A stretch of 64,000 nucleotides of DNA from Legionella sp. PC1000 (GTDB lineage Bacteria; Pseudomonadota; Gammaproteobacteria; Legionellales; Legionellaceae): the NCBI RefSeq assembly GCF_014109805.1, contig NZ_CP059400.1, positions 2,822,001 to 2,886,000 on the forward strand. Direction: 5' to 3'. The position numbers and the translations under genes are program-made. The stretch's first letter is position 1. The number at the start of each line of letters is the position of its first letter. Of this stretch, positions 51,972 through 61,702 are shown piece after piece. The notes below the pieces were generated by a model. That model was not told where the DNA came from, did no database searches, and saw nothing but the letters and a program-made list of their open reading frames with translations.

Positions 51972-52331
51972 CATCCATGAAGCATTGCCAATATAAAAAG
52001 GATCCCCCCCCCTATGCGGGGAGGACAGGCTTACTTGCTCACGTTGCGTTGATCTTACGCAGATACATAAAAAAATGGGGATCCCGGTAGTTTGCAGCCC
52101 GGAATAGACCTTAATTTGAGCCAAGTAACTTAAATAGTGCACTTACAACGTCTCTCGGCTTGTCGCGGAAGTAGTAACAAAAGATAATGAAATGCCGATC
52201 CTTCATATTTCTTAAGTACCTTAAGTTATAAATGCTATGAACAGACGATACAGAAGATTTAATTTGCATCATCTTCTAATTAGTTTATTGATCGCCAGAA
52301 GAGAAAATTAATAAACATTATGGATTAAAAC

Positions 52332-52361
52332 TTGACAACATAGCATGTGCATCTGTAAACT
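52332..52361 (+). promoter_or_regulatory. Candidate promoter for the 52409 gene
   Basis: A perfect TTGACA at 52332-52337, then TAAACT at 52356-52361 with 18-base spacing. The -10 match is partial. Confidence 0.35.
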
Positions 52362-52408
52362 TATGCGCACATTGATTAATATCAGAACACAAATAAGCGA
52401 GATAAACC

Positions 52409-52999
52409 ATGCAATCAAAATTTTTTAATAGCGCATCCATTCCAAAAACCAGCCAAGAAGCGTTTCGTATATTAACCAAAACTGATGATTTGGAAGATAT
52501 TCAAAATATTTTATTTCACTTTAAGCAATTGGTTGATATTAAAAAAAGTAGGCTTACTTCTCATGGTCGTCAAGATTCAAAAATACCTAACAATCAGAAA
52601 TTTATTGAAAATATGGAAACACTCTTTCAGAAACTGCAGAACGCAGTAGCGGATGGAAAGCCCTACCAATCTTTATTTGGTGATGTGTGCAAGTTAAAAG
52701 AGGATTTGCAAGTAATTTTAGGATATTATCAATCTCAGATCCGCCATAATCAGCCCATTGTGAAAAGCTATCTAAAACAGGCAAACAGTAAGGATAGTGC
52801 GGTTAGAACATTAGCAACAGAAATTGAATCTCATGAAAAATCGTTACTTGATGAAGAGGATTCAAGCATCTTAGCCAAGTACACTATTAATTTTAGTGCT
52901 ACCGATATTATGCGGAAAGATATCGAAATGATTAGCGACATCGTTCTGAGACCCTACTTAGCTGATCATAGTAATGAACCTGGATTTTCCTATATCTAG
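52409..52999 (+). CDS. Unknown helical protein
   Basis: A 196-aa soluble protein made mainly of predicted helices (EAFRILTKTDDLEDIQNILFHFKQLVDIKK, FIENMETLFQKLQNAV, DIMRKDIEMISDIVLRPYL). It has no Cys pattern, signal peptide or known motif. It resembles small uncharacterised Legionella proteins in composition, and a short acidic stretch (LLDEEDSS) at about 150 might be part of a Dot/Icm-type tail. It has its own candidate promoter and a clear terminator. I do not recognise the family. Confidence 0.6.
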   Translation: MQSKFFNSASIPKTSQEAFRILTKTDDLEDIQNILFHFKQLVDIKKSRLTSHGRQDSKIPNNQKFIENMETLFQKLQNAVADGKPYQSLFGDVCKLKEDLQVILGYYQSQIRHNQPIVKSYLKQANSKDSAVRTLATEIESHEKSLLDEEDSSILAKYTINFSATDIMRKDIEMISDIVLRPYLADHSNEPGFSYI

Positions 53000-53013
53000 C
53001 ACTATCTTAGTAA

Positions 53014-53042
53014 AAAAGTACCAAAATATTTGGTACTTTTAC
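53014..53042 (+). terminator. Rho-independent terminator
   Basis: AAAAGTACCAAA (53014-53025) pairs with TTTGGTACTTTT (53029-53040) over a 3-base loop and runs into T-rich sequence, shortly after the stop at 52999. Confidence 0.75.
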
Positions 53043-53119
53043 TCTCGTCGCCTACTCTATTATATAAAGAAATGATTATTGACACGTTGCTAACGCAAAA
53101 AGAGTAAGGTGTATGTTCA

Positions 53120-54232
53120 ATGAATAAAAAAAGTTTGAGATTTCTTCTTTGTCTGACGATTTTTCTTCCTTTGAAATGGGTCAATGCAACTCCAGAAATA
53201 ATAAAACAAAAAATTGATAATACAGTCTCTGTCTTTATGCAGAAAAACAATGTTCCTGGATTAGCATTAGCAGTACTCAAAGATGGCCAACCGATTCTCA
53301 TAAAGGGATATGGTTATGCCAATATTGAAACAAAAGACCCTGTAAATTCACAAACCCTATTTGGTATTGGCTCCGTATCTAAAGTCATCACTGCTTTTGC
53401 ACTCATGACGTTAGTCCAGGAAGGAAAAGTAAATTTAAATAGTTCTGTATTGGACTACGTGCCCAAAGCACCGGAACAGTGGCAGAATGTTACCATTCAA
53501 CAATTACTTTCACATTCAAGTGGTATTCCTCAACATCATGGGCCACATCTCCCTTGGATTAAAGTATGGGACGACTTAGCAAAAAAACCCATGCAATTTC
53601 CACCAGGATCTGCAATTACCTATAATAATTTCGCCTATAGCGTGTTAGGACGTGTTATTGAAAATGTGAGCCATCAAACATTAGGTGATTATTTATCAAA
53701 TACCATTTTTGAGCCGTTGGGGATGAATCATACAGGTTTCCCTAAATCGCTCTTTCCTCCAAATTTGGCAACAGGCTATCAATCGAAAAAAGGTAAAGTA
53801 GCTCTTAACCCAAATCAAAACCCATGGAGTCAAATGTGGGGTTCGGGAGGAATCGTATCGAATATCAGTGATATGGCTAAATGGGATAACGCCATGTCTT
53901 CCGGGAAAATATTAGCACCAGCAGTCTATCGTCAAATGTGGACACCCGTCTTTTTAAACAATGGAGCGCTTGCAGGCAACAAAAACTGGGCATGGTCTTT
54001 AGGATGGCAAGTTTCTTCTATCAATGGTAAACGTCTTGCCTTCAAAAACGGTGCTATAAGAGGCTATAGCAGTTGGATAGAACGTCATATTGATGATCAT
54101 GTGAGTATCATCATACTTACAAATACGAATCATGTGCCATTAAAACGACTGGCAAAGCGTATTTTCAATCAAATCATGGATGGCACAATAATATCAGTAA
54201 AAAAATTCCCTTCTTATACCGTAAATAAGTGA
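53120..54232 (+). CDS. Class-C beta-lactamase-fold serine hydrolase
   Basis: A 370-aa exported protein with a signal peptide 1-23 (cut after VNA). The serine-hydrolase motif is seen in FGIGSVSKVITAF (S-x-x-K), the tyrosine motif in TYNNFAYSVLGR (Y-x-N), and LLSHSSGIPQH as the usual loop. The third motif reads KNGAIRGYSSW, lacking the classical KTG/HTG triad. This family (beta-lactamase, EstB-type esterases, D-amino-acid peptidases) includes many penicillin-binding-like hydrolases of unknown substrate. A role as esterase or peptidase fits better than resistance. It is a single gene; the ATG follows AAGGTGT by about ten bases. Confidence 0.85.
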   Translation: MNKKSLRFLLCLTIFLPLKWVNATPEIIKQKIDNTVSVFMQKNNVPGLALAVLKDGQPILIKGYGYANIETKDPVNSQTLFGIGSVSKVITAFALMTLVQEGKVNLNSSVLDYVPKAPEQWQNVTIQQLLSHSSGIPQHHGPHLPWIKVWDDLAKKPMQFPPGSAITYNNFAYSVLGRVIENVSHQTLGDYLSNTIFEPLGMNHTGFPKSLFPPNLATGYQSKKGKVALNPNQNPWSQMWGSGGIVSNISDMAKWDNAMSSGKILAPAVYRQMWTPVFLNNGALAGNKNWAWSLGWQVSSINGKRLAFKNGAIRGYSSWIERHIDDHVSIIILTNTNHVPLKRLAKRIFNQIMDGTIISVKKFPSYTVNK

Positions 54233-54396
54233 TTTTCTAAACCTAGTTAACCTATTGCAAGTACTAATAAAAATCCTTTATTAAGTGCTCAAATAAAACT
54301 TTCTTCTCCATAATTTGGATAATGCAGTAGATATTTACTTCTTGATTAAAAAAATTGCGAAGTTACAATAATCTTTTTGTTTTTCGAGCAATGATT

Positions 54397-56136
54397 ATGG
54401 GATTTTACTTTAATACCTTCAGACAACAACAAGGCGATAAGGCTTATAATGAACAAAGATATGAAGAAGCACTTATGCATTACTCAGAAGCGTTAAAAAC
54501 TCTGAATTTGCATGCTGCTTCCAATAGTGTTCGACACAATGATTTTTACGATGCCTTGGTTTATGTACTTTCCGAAATTGTAACAACCAGACTTCAGCTA
54601 ATCCGTCGTGAAGCTCAAGACTTGCACTTTGATGCCATTGCAAAATATTGGCAAGATATTCCCGGTTTACTGCAAGAAATGGAACTTACTTATAAAGAGC
54701 ATCTTACCGGACTTACGCATTTTTTTAGCAATAAAGAGCAAGTGATTAAGAAAACTCATAAATTGCTCGCCGTCGTTTGTGAAGAAATAAGTGATGAATT
54801 AATGGATCAATTAGAAGATAAGGACGAAATAAATCTTAATTCGCAAGAAGTACGTTCACAAGCGATTGAATGGATGAATCGAGCCATTACCTTTCAGGTA
54901 AAAACAAAAGATAGTCCCAAGCTCTCAAGCAGTCTAGGCTATTTAAATTTACTTGAGCAACAGTATAAAGAGACGGAAAGTGAGACCAGCCTTCACGTCA
55001 TGTCTGAGTTCATAGGTAAATACAAGCTCTTGGAAATGCCTATTCAATCTCCCTTGCGTAAATTGGAGCTGCTAAGCTACGTAGCACGATTAGCGATTTT
55101 TAATCTTGAGGATATCAGCGAACTTGTTCATGAATGTAAAGCGCTCTATGACTTACTTTCTGAAGAAGAAAAGGAAAATCCCATTCTCGATGATCTGCAA
55201 AGTTTAGTTAATCTAATACCCCAGGAAGAAGAAGAGGAAAAAGAAGAAAATCAACTAACAGACATGGTGCTCACAGAAGAAACGCCTCCTTTTTCAAATT
55301 TAGATGAAAACGCAGATTATTCAAAAGAAGTTTCCGTTGCATCAGAAAAATTTAATTTCAGCACTGACCATCTCGATAGTTCGATGGAAGTTCAAAATCC
55401 CAGCTCTGAAACCACTCCACTTTTTATTCCCACACTTCCTTCAACAAGTCCATTTGAGACATCAGATCCGGTAATAACACCACAACCTTTGTCAATCCAG
55501 TCCAGTAGTCAGGGAAGTGCTCAAACTTCACAAAGTTTTTTTAATACCTCGTCTCAGACATCATCATCAGAAGAGTTTCACCCTTATAGCAAAGCCTTTC
55601 AATCAGCCCTGGACAAAATAATCTCTGACACATCCAATCCAAAATTTTTGGCAAATTTACTTTCTCTTATAGCCGATTTCTTCGGTAAATATAAAGCGGC
55701 TGGGATTCAAAAACAAAATGCTATTGTGTTAGCTTTTGATCTGTATCAACAAGTACTTAAAATAGATCCTACGCATAATAGAGCCTGTATCAAATTGCAG
55801 GAGTCGTCTATTCAACATCGCAGTTTGATTGGACCCTATAAATTTTTTAATGGGGCTCAAAACCATACAGCTGTTGCCACTCAAATATCGGCAGCAAAAG
55901 CTTGTTTTAAGCAGACACTCGAAGAATTAACCGTTCAGTTAGAAAGTCTACTAATGAATCAACCTGGCAAGATGCGGATAACAATAGATCTATTAATCTG
56001 CTTTATTGAAGAGCAATTAAGGAAAGGCGCGATTACCTTAACACCGAATCTTGAACTGGCAAAAATGCTTACGGACACTTTTGAGATTGAGCTTAAAAAT
56101 TCAGCCTACCCAGGAGCTATCCTGGAAAAGTTTTAG
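54397..56136 (+). CDS. TPR-type protein with low-complexity centre, candidate effector
   Basis: A 579-aa soluble protein. The first 40 residues hold one good TPR unit (QQQGDKAYNEQRYEEALMHYSEALKTL), and the following 180 residues are helical as in TPR-like superhelices. Residues about 275-400 are low in complexity: an EEEEEKEE run, then Ser/Thr/Pro/Gln-rich (SSSQGSAQTSQSFFNTSSQTSSSEE). A second helical, TPR-like part (ANLLSLIADFFGKYKAAG..., AFDLYQQVLKIDPTHNRAC) ends the protein. Such TPR proteins are common Dot/Icm effectors (Sel1/TPR types). Among the in-frame starts, 54397 is preferred (GAG eight bases before); TTG at 54355 and ATG at 54391 are alternatives. Partner unknown. Confidence 0.62.
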   Translation: MGFYFNTFRQQQGDKAYNEQRYEEALMHYSEALKTLNLHAASNSVRHNDFYDALVYVLSEIVTTRLQLIRREAQDLHFDAIAKYWQDIPGLLQEMELTYKEHLTGLTHFFSNKEQVIKKTHKLLAVVCEEISDELMDQLEDKDEINLNSQEVRSQAIEWMNRAITFQVKTKDSPKLSSSLGYLNLLEQQYKETESETSLHVMSEFIGKYKLLEMPIQSPLRKLELLSYVARLAIFNLEDISELVHECKALYDLLSEEEKENPILDDLQSLVNLIPQEEEEEKEENQLTDMVLTEETPPFSNLDENADYSKEVSVASEKFNFSTDHLDSSMEVQNPSSETTPLFIPTLPSTSPFETSDPVITPQPLSIQSSSQGSAQTSQSFFNTSSQTSSSEEFHPYSKAFQSALDKIISDTSNPKFLANLLSLIADFFGKYKAAGIQKQNAIVLAFDLYQQVLKIDPTHNRACIKLQESSIQHRSLIGPYKFFNGAQNHTAVATQISAAKACFKQTLEELTVQLESLLMNQPGKMRITIDLLICFIEEQLRKGAITLTPNLELAKMLTDTFEIELKNSAYPGAILEKF

Positions 56137-56185
56137 CAGCTCCAAGTTCATATTTTGGAGTTTAACCCTTTGAAGAGCAATGGTA

Positions 56186-58228
56186 CTATATATTATGGTT
56201 GTAGACTTTTACCTGATCTTTACCTGCCCGTTTCGCTGCATAAAGTGCATGGTCAGCAGCCTTTACAATCTCGTCGATAGTGGCACCATGTTTGGGTGCT
56301 TCTGCTACACCAATTGAGATGGTAATGTTATGCAATGGATTGCCTTTATAATAAATGGATATCGCTTTTATCTCTTCACGGAGTTCTTCCATTCTACTTA
56401 CAGCATTGTTCAATGTCGCATTTAACAATACCACAACAAATTCCTCGCCACCGAAGCGAAAAGAAACGTCGCTTTCCCGGAAATTTTCCTTTAGTAATTT
56501 CCCTATCGATTTAAGAACTTCGTCTCCGGCTAAATGGCTGTAAGTATCATTAAATCTCTTGAAATCATCGATATCCAACATCGCCACGCATAATGTCTTT
56601 TTTTCCCGGGCAATTCGAATCAATTCCCGTGACAAAATATCATTTAAATAACGTCGATTATATAAATTAGTTAATGGATCATGTAATGACAACTCACTCA
56701 ATGACACGCGCAGATTAATATTGGCAATTGCGAGCTTCACAATATTGCCAAATGAATTTGCCATATCTTGTTGGTGTTGCGTCAACTTTTTACTTTTTGA
56801 CGCGAGCAAATGGATAACGCCTATTAATTCATTTTGGACCATGAGGGGCAACGCCATATTTCCACCTTGGGGTGGAGCCAGATAATGGGCACAAGGTACT
56901 GATTTATTGGGATCATCAACCACATTAGTAGTCGCCTCACGGATTGAAAAACAATCCATGGGGAAGAATGTTTTTGGCAGGAGCTGTTCCTTTCCCCACT
57001 GAACTACTGTTTCCATTTGTTTCATTCCCTGATTATAAATGGATAAGCCGCCGCTTAAGTCAGAAAATAAGTCTTGGGCAATTATGTTAATGCGTGGATA
57101 AGCCTCTTCTGCTGTGATGCAAATTTGCAGTGAACGGTTTAATTTATTTAATAAGCTTTCATCATGTTCAAGTAATTTTAACTCGTTCAAGGTTTCCATC
57201 GTTTTCTCATTCAGTTCTCGCATTTTTTCTTCATTCTGAACGCGATCACTCACATCTTTCATTTGGGTAATAAAATTAATCGGTTCCCCCTGCTCATTCC
57301 GGATCAGGGTCGCGCTGACCATTGCCCAGATAATACTGCCATCTTTTCGTACATAACGTTTTTCCATATGTGAAATACGCAATTTGCCCGAAAGGAGTTG
57401 TTTCATGGCATCTTGAGTCATAGGTACGTCATCAACATAAGTGATTTCCAGCATATTTTTATTACGCAACTCCTCATCAGTGTAGCCTAGGATCTCTTGT
57501 AGCGTACGATTGGCATGGATGCATATTCCTTCAGGTGAAACAATAGCCATGCCAATTGGTGCATTTTCAATAGTATTGCGAAAACTCTCTTCACTACGCC
57601 TTAAATCAGATAAAAGATTGGAGCTGTATATTTCCAGATAAACTGATTTCAGTAAAAATCGATTTACTTCTAGGGTGGCATAGATCACAATCGTAACGTA
57701 AAGTATTGTCGCAAAAAGCAAGGCAACCGAAAGCGAGGGTGCAATAGATACTGATAAAAAAATCAACATTATCCAAATGGGGATCATAAATGCGGCATAA
57801 GCGCTATAAATTGTTAATAACTTAGCTGCAGGCGCCGCAAGCAGACCAATAAGATAGACAAAAATTGCCATGCGATGAAGGGGATCGTCTATATAGAGGA
57901 ACAATAATCCCCCTAAACTCCATAAAACACCTGATTGCAGGTTATTAACTATAAAATATTTCTTCCAAAAACCCAGGTGAATCAAGGTACCTTTTTTTTT
58001 ATGACGATGATAATGAATTAAAAAAAGCCCTCTTAGTATGTGATTGAAAACAAACATCACGAGAACCCATATTATTAACAGAAGCTGGTTAGTAACTTGA
58101 TTCCAAATCAGAATAGAGAAGAAGATCGTTGCAAAAAAATCAGCAATAATCATAACATAAAATTTTTTATATGACTCGCCTATCAGCTTGTTTTCTATTT
58201 GAGTGCTCGTCACGCCCGGAAAGTCCAT
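56186..58228 (-). CDS. PAS-GAF-GGDEF diguanylate cyclase, membrane-bound
   Basis: A 680-aa sensor enzyme that makes cyclic di-GMP from two GTP. N-terminal residues 25-190 contain about six membrane helices, followed by a PAS domain (FRNTIENAPIGMAIVSPEGICIHANRTLQEILGY...), a GAF-like domain (about 365-495) and the GGDEF domain. The active motif is G593-G-E-E-F597, and the product-inhibition site R584-E-S-D587 is present five residues before it, so activity and feedback are expected. The usual helical DPLTNLYNRRYL start is seen. It has no EAL domain. It should link a small-molecule or oxygen-type signal to life-cycle switching. The ATG is at 58228; no clear partner gene. Confidence 0.92.
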   Translation of the reverse strand: MDFPGVTSTQIENKLIGESYKKFYVMIIADFFATIFFSILIWNQVTNQLLLIIWVLVMFVFNHILRGLFLIHYHRHKKKGTLIHLGFWKKYFIVNNLQSGVLWSLGGLLFLYIDDPLHRMAIFVYLIGLLAAPAAKLLTIYSAYAAFMIPIWIMLIFLSVSIAPSLSVALLFATILYVTIVIYATLEVNRFLLKSVYLEIYSSNLLSDLRRSEESFRNTIENAPIGMAIVSPEGICIHANRTLQEILGYTDEELRNKNMLEITYVDDVPMTQDAMKQLLSGKLRISHMEKRYVRKDGSIIWAMVSATLIRNEQGEPINFITQMKDVSDRVQNEEKMRELNEKTMETLNELKLLEHDESLLNKLNRSLQICITAEEAYPRINIIAQDLFSDLSGGLSIYNQGMKQMETVVQWGKEQLLPKTFFPMDCFSIREATTNVVDDPNKSVPCAHYLAPPQGGNMALPLMVQNELIGVIHLLASKSKKLTQHQQDMANSFGNIVKLAIANINLRVSLSELSLHDPLTNLYNRRYLNDILSRELIRIAREKKTLCVAMLDIDDFKRFNDTYSHLAGDEVLKSIGKLLKENFRESDVSFRFGGEEFVVVLLNATLNNAVSRMEELREEIKAISIYYKGNPLHNITISIGVAEAPKHGATIDEIVKAADHALYAAKRAGKDQVKVYNHNI

Positions 58229-58439
58229 TAAAAATTTCCTATTCTTATAAAGAATCGTCCTATTTATTAAAATAATAATAGTATTATATTGATCTTATTG
58301 CACAATTAAAGCTTACCACTATATTAAGTTACTTTGATATGCTCTGAGCAATCTTAGTTAAGATAAGTATCTATTTAATTTACAAAATAAAATTTTTAGG
58401 CTACATAATATAAACAAAGGGATTTTAATGTGAGTATTC

Positions 58440-59855
58440 ATGAAAAAATGGATCGGTATCATCATAGCTTTGGTAGTGCTTATTCTTGTTGCTTACTTTG
58501 CTATTGGTTTCTCAATTGAGAATACCTTAAGTAAAAATATAAATTCGATTCCTAAAACCTCTTCATTTAGTGTCCATTTAGATAAATACCACCGCGGCTG
58601 GTTTTCCTCACAAGCGAACTTAAGATTTAAGATGCATATCCCTGCACAAAATATAACAGATAAAAATGGGATCACTAAAACGGAACCACCAGCAGATTTT
58701 GATGTAGACATCCCTATTTATATCAAACATGGACCTTTTATAGCTACAGATCACGGGATTCGTTTTGGAATAGGTCTTGTCACAACTCAACCTGAAACCC
58801 ATTATGAAGCATTTATTAATTATCTGAATAAAACCATTTTTAGATATACGCTTCCCTCCTTCGCCATAGAGGGTACGATTGGACAAAATGAAGGAGACTT
58901 CAAGTTAAATTGGCAGGGCTTATCTTCTTTGCTCTGTGTTTCTTCTAATCTTGATTATATAGATGGTAATTTAAGATTATTGGGAGTCAAGGGAGCTGCT
59001 AATAATCCATCCAATGCGAAGAATAATCTTGTCTTCGATATTGGTGAGATCGCCTATGACTATAAATTTAAACGGCATCAGGACTGGTTATGGCTTGGAC
59101 ACGCTCGTTTTGATATTCCTTCTGTTGCAGTCAATCTCGGTGGTCAAAAGGCATTCGAACTCGCAGGATTTGACTTATCGGCCGGTTCTAATGTTCATGA
59201 TGGTGTAATGAATATTGATTTTAAACTGTCATTACAAAAGCTATTTACTAATAATCAAAATTATGGACCAGGCACTTTTCACTTGAGTTTTAGAAATCTG
59301 GATCCAGAAGTTGCAGCGAAAATCAATCAGCAACAATCAAATATGATTCAAAATAATAGCGACCCCAATCAAGTTACGCTTGCGTTCGTAACGGAACTAC
59401 CCAAACTCCTTGCCAAAGGGGCAGTATTAGAACTTTCGGAAATGGCTTTGAATGTACCGGAGGGGAAAATTACAGGCAATTTTAAAATGTCACTGCCAAA
59501 AAACGAAGGAGGGGACTTGTCTCAGATGATGCAAAAGATGAATGGCGAAGGTCACTTTAAAGCGCCGATAACAACTGTAAAAGCACTTGTGACCGCATCA
59601 CTTAAGAATAACCTTGCCAACCAGACTCAAGCCACTCCAGATGCCCCAGGAACATTGCCTAACGCAACAAGTCCGGCACAAATCCTCACTAATCCGGATA
59701 ATGAAGCTGCATCCCAAGCGGACAAAATGTTACAAGATTTTGTTAGTAAAGGATTTTTAAAAATTGAAGGTAGTGATTATGTCCTTACTTTCAAGATAGA
59801 AAATCAAAAGATTTTTGTGAATGGACAACCTTTTAATCCTGAGATGTTGAAATAA
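58440..59855 (+). CDS. DUF945 family protein (YdgA-like)
   Basis: A 471-aa protein with a single N-terminal membrane anchor (KWIGIIIALVVLILVAYFAIGF) and a large exported beta-rich domain. Family marks: HLDKYHRGWFSSQANLRF early (the Y-x-R-G-W/F-x-S-x-A pattern of DUF945), IYIKHGPF, and a long repeated beta-rich body. YdgA-like proteins are periplasmic or inner-membrane-anchored in gamma-proteobacteria; their role is unclear, perhaps in envelope or lipid handling. The C-terminal 60 residues are Ala/Pro-rich then folded (FLKIEGSDYVLTFKIENQKIFVNG). It is convergent with the following gene and shares a terminator. Confidence 0.82.
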   Translation: MKKWIGIIIALVVLILVAYFAIGFSIENTLSKNINSIPKTSSFSVHLDKYHRGWFSSQANLRFKMHIPAQNITDKNGITKTEPPADFDVDIPIYIKHGPFIATDHGIRFGIGLVTTQPETHYEAFINYLNKTIFRYTLPSFAIEGTIGQNEGDFKLNWQGLSSLLCVSSNLDYIDGNLRLLGVKGAANNPSNAKNNLVFDIGEIAYDYKFKRHQDWLWLGHARFDIPSVAVNLGGQKAFELAGFDLSAGSNVHDGVMNIDFKLSLQKLFTNNQNYGPGTFHLSFRNLDPEVAAKINQQQSNMIQNNSDPNQVTLAFVTELPKLLAKGAVLELSEMALNVPEGKITGNFKMSLPKNEGGDLSQMMQKMNGEGHFKAPITTVKALVTASLKNNLANQTQATPDAPGTLPNATSPAQILTNPDNEAASQADKMLQDFVSKGFLKIEGSDYVLTFKIENQKIFVNGQPFNPEMLK

Positions 59856-59907
59856 TTTTAGAATAGTTTGCACCCACATTAACATCCAATTTTAGGATAG
59901 TGCAGAA

Positions 59908-59938
59908 AAGCCCATATAACGCATTGATATGGGCTTAG
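59908..59938. terminator. Bidirectional hairpin terminator
   Basis: AAGCCCATAT (59908-59917) pairs perfectly with ATATGGGCTT (59927-59936) between convergent genes, with A-rich and T-rich flanks. Confidence 0.7.
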
Positions 59939-59943
59939 AAATT

Positions 59944-61338
59944 TTATGAGATCATTGGCATTCTACTGGGCGTATCCTTCGGATCCATGCGTTTAACATA
60001 AGTCTCAACCAGTTCAGCCAAAAAATCGATCTTATCTTGCGCAGGAAGATCTGTAGCTAAAACTCCTTGGGTAATGCCTTCAAATATTTGTGTCAGTGGA
60101 GTTGTTTGTAAGCGTTTTTCTAATCTACCCTTCTGAGAAGAAGGTTGATTCTCTAGAGCATGACTAATTCCTTGAACTATTGAGGAAATAATGCTCTCTT
60201 TTTTAGGCACAAACTGCAATACTACGCCATCATCCTCTACAGAGATTATCTCTGTCTTTTGGTTTTCAGGTACTTTTCTAGAAGGAACTATGACGGTTTT
60301 GCTTGGGCTGAAAAATGTAATGACACCCCTTTCTTTTGTAGTTTCTTGTTTTGGAGCTTCAACTTCTTGTTTTGTAGTTCCTTGTTTTGTAACCTCTTCT
60401 GTTTTTGCAGGTTTATGGCTTCGAGTAAAGTTAACTTCTAACCAATTGACTAAGCGAGAAGGATTCGCAGTGTGAAGACAAAATTTATTATGAGTACACG
60501 GGTCTTCGATATTTTTACCTCTCTCAATGCGAGCAACGTGGTTATCAACAATAAAATATTCTCTTGTTGCTTCAAAAGGAGGCAAAATAGCACCTGGATA
60601 AATAACAAAATTATAACCTAACTGCGCTGCCAATAGCATAATAGAAGGACTTTCTTCTTTGAGATAACCTCGAGAACGTTCAATCCATACTCCACGATCC
60701 TCATCTTGTTTCGCATGACGCTTCACAAAATCAGTAACTGAGTTATCAATAGCCACTCTAAGGCCATTAACTTCGTCATAATAAGGTAAAATCTCTTTTA
60801 ATGTTTTATCAAAATCACGCTGAGTTACCCACGTATTCCAACGAACGATCTCGAAATTCTTTCCTTGTTCCAAAGCAAGTTGATTGATAATAGAAATTTT
60901 TTCATCCGTTGATGCATGAGGAAACTTGCTTTTGAACTCATCAATATTCATACCTAAAGGACCTAGGAAAGCAGCTAAATTTTTCTCAAAATACGCTTCA
61001 CCTTCATCTAAAGCACGCCTCTTAAGACTCATTTCTTCGGCGGGAATTGGAGTTTTATCCTTAAGATTATGCCAATAAATCTCATCAGCAATTAAAAAAG
61101 TTGTTTTACCTTTAGGACCAGAATAATCAACAGGAGTTTGATGAGTTGCAACAGCTTGTTGCACAATAGCTCCTAAATACTCACCAGCGCAAAACTCATT
61201 TCCTACAATACTTAAAAGGACTAAATCTTTTGTAGTCTTTAGAGAAGGGAAACGACTTTTACTATTATCTTTTTTATTTGCTGGATCAAAACTTGCGGTA
61301 ACAATTTTACCGTCTTTGGGACCTCTAACTTTTGGCAT
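59944..61338 (-). CDS. Putative effector with cyclodipeptide-synthase-like pattern
   Basis: A 464-aa soluble protein. Residues about 35-270 recall the Rossmann-like fold of tRNA-dependent cyclodipeptide synthases: LVLLSIVGNEFCAGEYLGAIVQQAV (the site of the family G-x-S-x-x-N motif), FLIADEIYWHNL, a helical Lys/Arg part with EAYFEKN, and SPSIMLLAAQLGYNFVIYPGAI, the counterpart of the late Tyr region. The catalytic Ser of the family is not in the expected place (S-I-V-G-N instead of S-P-x-N), so it may be inactive or differently shaped. The C-terminal 150 residues are Lys/Glu/Thr repeats (TKQEVEAPKQETTKE) and helices, effector-like. The likeness is weak; the function is unknown. Confidence 0.5.
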   Translation of the reverse strand: MPKVRGPKDGKIVTASFDPANKKDNSKSRFPSLKTTKDLVLLSIVGNEFCAGEYLGAIVQQAVATHQTPVDYSGPKGKTTFLIADEIYWHNLKDKTPIPAEEMSLKRRALDEGEAYFEKNLAAFLGPLGMNIDEFKSKFPHASTDEKISIINQLALEQGKNFEIVRWNTWVTQRDFDKTLKEILPYYDEVNGLRVAIDNSVTDFVKRHAKQDEDRGVWIERSRGYLKEESPSIMLLAAQLGYNFVIYPGAILPPFEATREYFIVDNHVARIERGKNIEDPCTHNKFCLHTANPSRLVNWLEVNFTRSHKPAKTEEVTKQGTTKQEVEAPKQETTKERGVITFFSPSKTVIVPSRKVPENQKTEIISVEDDGVVLQFVPKKESIISSIVQGISHALENQPSSQKGRLEKRLQTTPLTQIFEGITQGVLATDLPAQDKIDFLAELVETYVKRMDPKDTPSRMPMIS

Positions 61339-61702
61339 CTACATATTTCCTTCGCGTTTATTTTATCACTTCTGTACGCTATCGATTCATTCATCTTTAA
61401 AATTATCTAAAATTATGATATTACGTACGTAAATTAGTGTTTTTTAGATTACTAAAATCAAAATCATTAAATTTCCAATCGAAAATAGCTATAGTATAAT
61501 TCATTTTGAAGAAAAAATAACCATTTTTTTTCATAAATAGTTTATAATATCCTCACATATTATTTATAAGAGACAGCTCATTTGACGGTGTACTATACTC
61601 TTCTCAAGGAAGTCCATTATTATACTGTCTACAGAAGTTACAAGAATATTTCTACTTAATAATGCATCATCTCGCTTATTAAGATTATTTATACGGTGAA
61701 AA
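61339..61702. other. Divergent gap, no gene seen
   Basis: About 360 very AT-rich bases between the CDPS-like gene and the histidine kinase gene. Promoters for both are expected; none was convincing. Confidence 0.4.

Larger units (their letters stand above)
51894..52408. other. Gene-free stretch with repeats
   Basis: It holds the REP-like hairpin at 51950-51971, a C-run and GCGGGGAGGA block near 52003-52024 and a CTCTCGGCTTGTCGCGG fragment near 52153-52169 resembling the repeat family, then a candidate promoter. Confidence 0.5.

Noticed and set aside
53120..54232. Antibiotic-resistance beta-lactamase
   Set aside because: The third active-site motif is not KTG/HTG-like, and many such proteins are esterases or peptidases.
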